From Gavia stellata (Eukaryota > Chordata > Aves > Gaviiformes > Gaviidae), in assembly GCF_030936135.1 (NCBI RefSeq), contig NC_082617.1, forward strand, positions 5,438,475 through 5,502,474: 64,000 bases of DNA. Reading direction: 5' to 3'. The stretch's first letter is position 1, and the number at the start of each line of letters is the position of its first letter. Below are positions 61,001 through 64,000 of the stretch, piece after piece. The notes beneath the pieces are model-generated. The model was not told where the DNA came from and made no database searches. It saw only the letters and a list, made by a program, of their open reading frames with translations. The translations under genes were made by a program, and so were the position numbers.

Positions 61001-64000
61001 GTAGTCACTAGTGACCAGAGAGGCCAGGACTTCAAAATGCGTTTAATCCAATTCATCAGCCTGAAACACTGCACTACTAACAAAATAAAGCATTTTGACA
61101 AAAGCTTACTTTGAAGAAAATATTTTTCTACTTTTCTGAGACAATTTTATTATGCCTAAAATGCAAAGACTTTGCCATCCTGTCATTTGCCTTCCACCAT
61201 CCTTGTAGAACTACCCCAGATCTGCTCCCCTTTCAGTGCGCAATCGCCACCACTGTGAGTGAAAATCCCACCCCAGTGGTACAAACACTTGCAAGACTCT
61301 GACAGAGAGCTGAGCTACTTCTATTCCAGCTAGCAGACAGCTGTTGTGCATATAAAGTCTTTACCTTCGGATGCTCATCCACAATCGTACATAACACAGT
61401 CACCAATGGAGCTGATATGTCCAAGCGGGGAGATAGAGCACTGTCTTTTTTTAAAAGACATGACGCAAATATCTCAGTCCCCAGGAGTGAAAACAATAAC
61501 TTATTTTTATGACTCTTCTGCAGAAGCAAATTAAGTCCAAATACAGTTTGCAATTATCCTGTAAGCTTATTATATAGTAGCATTCAGCCTCTTCCACACT
61601 CTTGGTTCCTCTTTTGTAACATGCTAGAAGAGCTGGTAGAACTTTTTCTGTCCCCTATTATAGAGCCATTTCACAGGAAAGTATTCTCAGATTTCCTTTA
61701 ATCCACCATGGGCCATGCAAGGTGCTTGAACCACCCCAATATCTGCGTGCACCTCAAACATCAATGCTCTTGTCTGCACAGAGGCATCTGTGAGGCTCTG
61801 TGAACAGCTACAAGCATGATATGCTCTGCTACCTCCCTAATTCTTCCATATGCATGACTCAAACTTAATGCGGACAGCCTGAGTAAACATGTATGTGGAA
61901 GGCAAGCCCGCCACTTAACAGTAACAGTGGCAATCCCCCTTCATCTTATCACACCAGTATCCCTGTCTTTTGTGTGTGTGCAAATATTCCAGGAATAAAG
62001 TGCCCCTGGGTAGTGCATATACCTCATAGAAACATGGGAACAAGTTGTTTCAACATCTGAAGGCTTTTCTCCCCTTTCAGATCAATTAAGTTCGTCTGAG
62101 ATTATCAAACAATTAGCAAAATGTCAGTTCTGGTATTGCTAACTTAATCACTTGTGTGTGGTCGGTGTGCAGTCTTGTGGTAGGATGGAAGACTCTAGAA
62201 TGTATTTCTCTCTGGGTTTGCAATGCTATTGCTCTGTGGCTTGCTTTCCCTGCTTATGCATGCTGACAAGATTTACTATTATGAATTGCCCCACAAAACT
62301 ACCTTCAAACTCAAATTTAATAACCTAAGTATTATGAAGATCAATATTATGGCTATTCTCATTCATACGATTAGCACTAATATAATTTTGGGAAATATTT
62401 ATGCTGCAGCAGTGACTACAGACCTGGATTAAGAGGAGATCCTCAGCATCTATACAGAAGAAAAGACACTGTTCTCCCCAGCTGTGTACTGAAGTGCAAT
62501 ACTCAATCTCTGAGTCTCCACGGGTTTGGATGTTTTATGTAAGTTATCTAATAAGATAACTAACCAGCCTTACAATCCCTACAGCCATATTGCGAACTAT
62601 TTGAAAATCATGAGTCAGGCTCCAAAAAAGAATTAAGAGATTGGTTTTAAAATTCATGAGACTTTTTAAATCTGATAAACTTCAGGGTTTTTTTTTCTTC
62701 TTTTTTGCCTTCTGCTTTCTTAGAATGTAGGAGTCATATTATCAAGTTTTCCTCTGCAATTATGAGGGCCGTAAACTTACTTTAAAAATTGAGTTGAGAC
62801 TCTTACATAATCACAGGACTCTAAAGGTGTGGGCTTTGAAGAGACACGAAATAGTCTTGAGATACAGTTCATCACGTGACTCGGCAACACTCGCCTGCTG
62901 AATCGGTTCGGCACAGATTTCAAATATCAAATACTCCCAAGAAACAGTCAGGAGTCTTTTATGGGTGGGAGGAGGGGAATCTGAGACTTTCGCAGTCTGT
63001 GCATGAATGGGGGGGTAAGGGGAGGAAAACAGGGGGAAGGAAGACAAAATGCAAGGAGAATATATCAGTCTGGTGGGGGCTCTTCATTTAGCTTTAACCA
63101 GAGATGAAGCTAACAACCTTCTTTTCTTATTCCTGTCTCTCCTGCTTGCTCTTAACCACGCAACACGCAGTTCTCCCTCTGTACCAAGCTCTCTTATTAG
63201 CCTTACCCAGGCTATGTGCCTGCACTCCCCAGGAAAAGCCCCAGATATTTGGAGGGGAGTAAAAAGTAATGTTCTTTCTGGGTTTTTGCTCAAGAGCTGG
63301 AAGCTAACACTGAAATATTTAATGCTGAATACTCAATAGGCAAGTTTTCTTTTGCTGAGAGGGAAAGAATCAGTATCAAAGAAAGGGAAAGAAAAGCAAA
63401 ATGAGGTTGAGCAGGGACACACGGACAAAGAAAACACCTTCACCCTCCCGAAATAATGCTCAGTTTCACCTTGTCCTTTCTTCCACCTCCAGGTAGCTGT
63501 GGGGAGGCAGCGTCCCTCACTAGTCAGCGTTTGCATCATCATCCAAGCTGAATCCCAAGTGCACCGCGACCGCCAGCTACCAAAATCAGTGCTTAAACCC
63601 AGCCTGTGCTCCAGCAGACCTGCCGGTCGCTGCCAGTCCATGAAACCTTTGTCTGCAGCTTGCAAAGGGGCACTTTTATTGCAGAAACGACAAGATCTCT
63701 AGCCAGATTAATAGAGGGATGAGTGTCAGGATGATTGTAAGAGCTATCACTACGTCAATCAGAGCCCAGAGACAGGTCCCAGCTATAAGTTATAGGGGAA
63801 CAGGTCTTCCACTGGCTTTCTGTGATACTCATTCATGGGAATGAGAGGCTGTTGCAGTTATCAGGCATATTTGAGCCTCCAGGCCCTGTTGAGCTGGCTG
63901 AGAGCGTAGACATCAAATAAGGTTCTTCAATGAACCTTGCCAAAGGTGTATCCCTGGGAGATGGAGAGCATCCAGAGGCTTATCCTTAACTGGTCTCTAA
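58096..64000 (-). other. BRINP1: BRINP1 intron 2, part g, to window end
   Basis: AT-rich blocks at about 58860-59000 and 59860-60130 contain many TAAT-type motifs but no coding signal. A T run lies at about 59039-59049. No promoter, CpG island or exon 2 is seen up to the window edge. Confidence 0.6.

Noticed and set aside
1..64000. CRISPR arrays, operons, tRNA or rRNA genes, complete retroviral elements
   Set aside because: The sequence is animal nuclear DNA; I saw no regular repeat-spacer arrays, no cloverleaf-type tRNA and no pol or gag motifs.

Overview
The window is vertebrate nuclear DNA, almost certainly from a bird. It has widely spaced small exons with GT-AG introns, long non-coding stretches and no operon-like packing. 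It carries a bird-type CR1 LINE tail (54278-54547) that ends in the characteristic ATTCTGTG-like 8-mer. I cannot name the species from the sequence.

The only protein-coding gene I can support is BRINP1 (BMP/retinoic acid-inducible neural-specific protein 1; also DBCCR1/FAM5A), on the minus strand. Six coding exons are present, and by comparison with the 8-exon mammalian gene I number them 3-8: 42673-42483, 37355-37186, 35863-35758, 29074-28838, 23408-23186 and 16726-15586. They join in frame at every junction to give 688 residues. Adding the 73 N-terminal residues expected from exon 2 gives 761, the length I recall for mammalian BRINP1. Exons 1-2 (promoter, 5' UTR, signal peptide) are not seen and should lie beyond position 64000.

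Layout: 1-15.2 kb is non-coding DNA downstream of the gene, with two MIR-like relics and one long unexplained open frame (10119-10760). A 3' UTR with two polyadenylation-signal candidates (15535-15530 and 15252-15247) follows the stop at 15586. From 15.6 to 42.7 kb exons alternate with introns of 1.3-6.7 kb. These introns hold old repeats, a 0.3-kb purine tract, two near-perfect palindromes, a paired E-box/octamer-like block and local CpG clusters. From 42.7 kb to the end is more than 21 kb of intron 2, with a young CR1 tail, a degenerate LINE coding tail, several MIR-like relics, an irregular CTAATG repeat and a G/T-rich tract.

I found no new enzymatic, defence or mobile system. The points most worth a second look are possible regulatory DNA in the BRINP1 introns, ancient repeats that remain readable, and a splice-flanked open frame downstream of the gene. 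All calls rest on reading the sequence and remembered family knowledge; no search was run.
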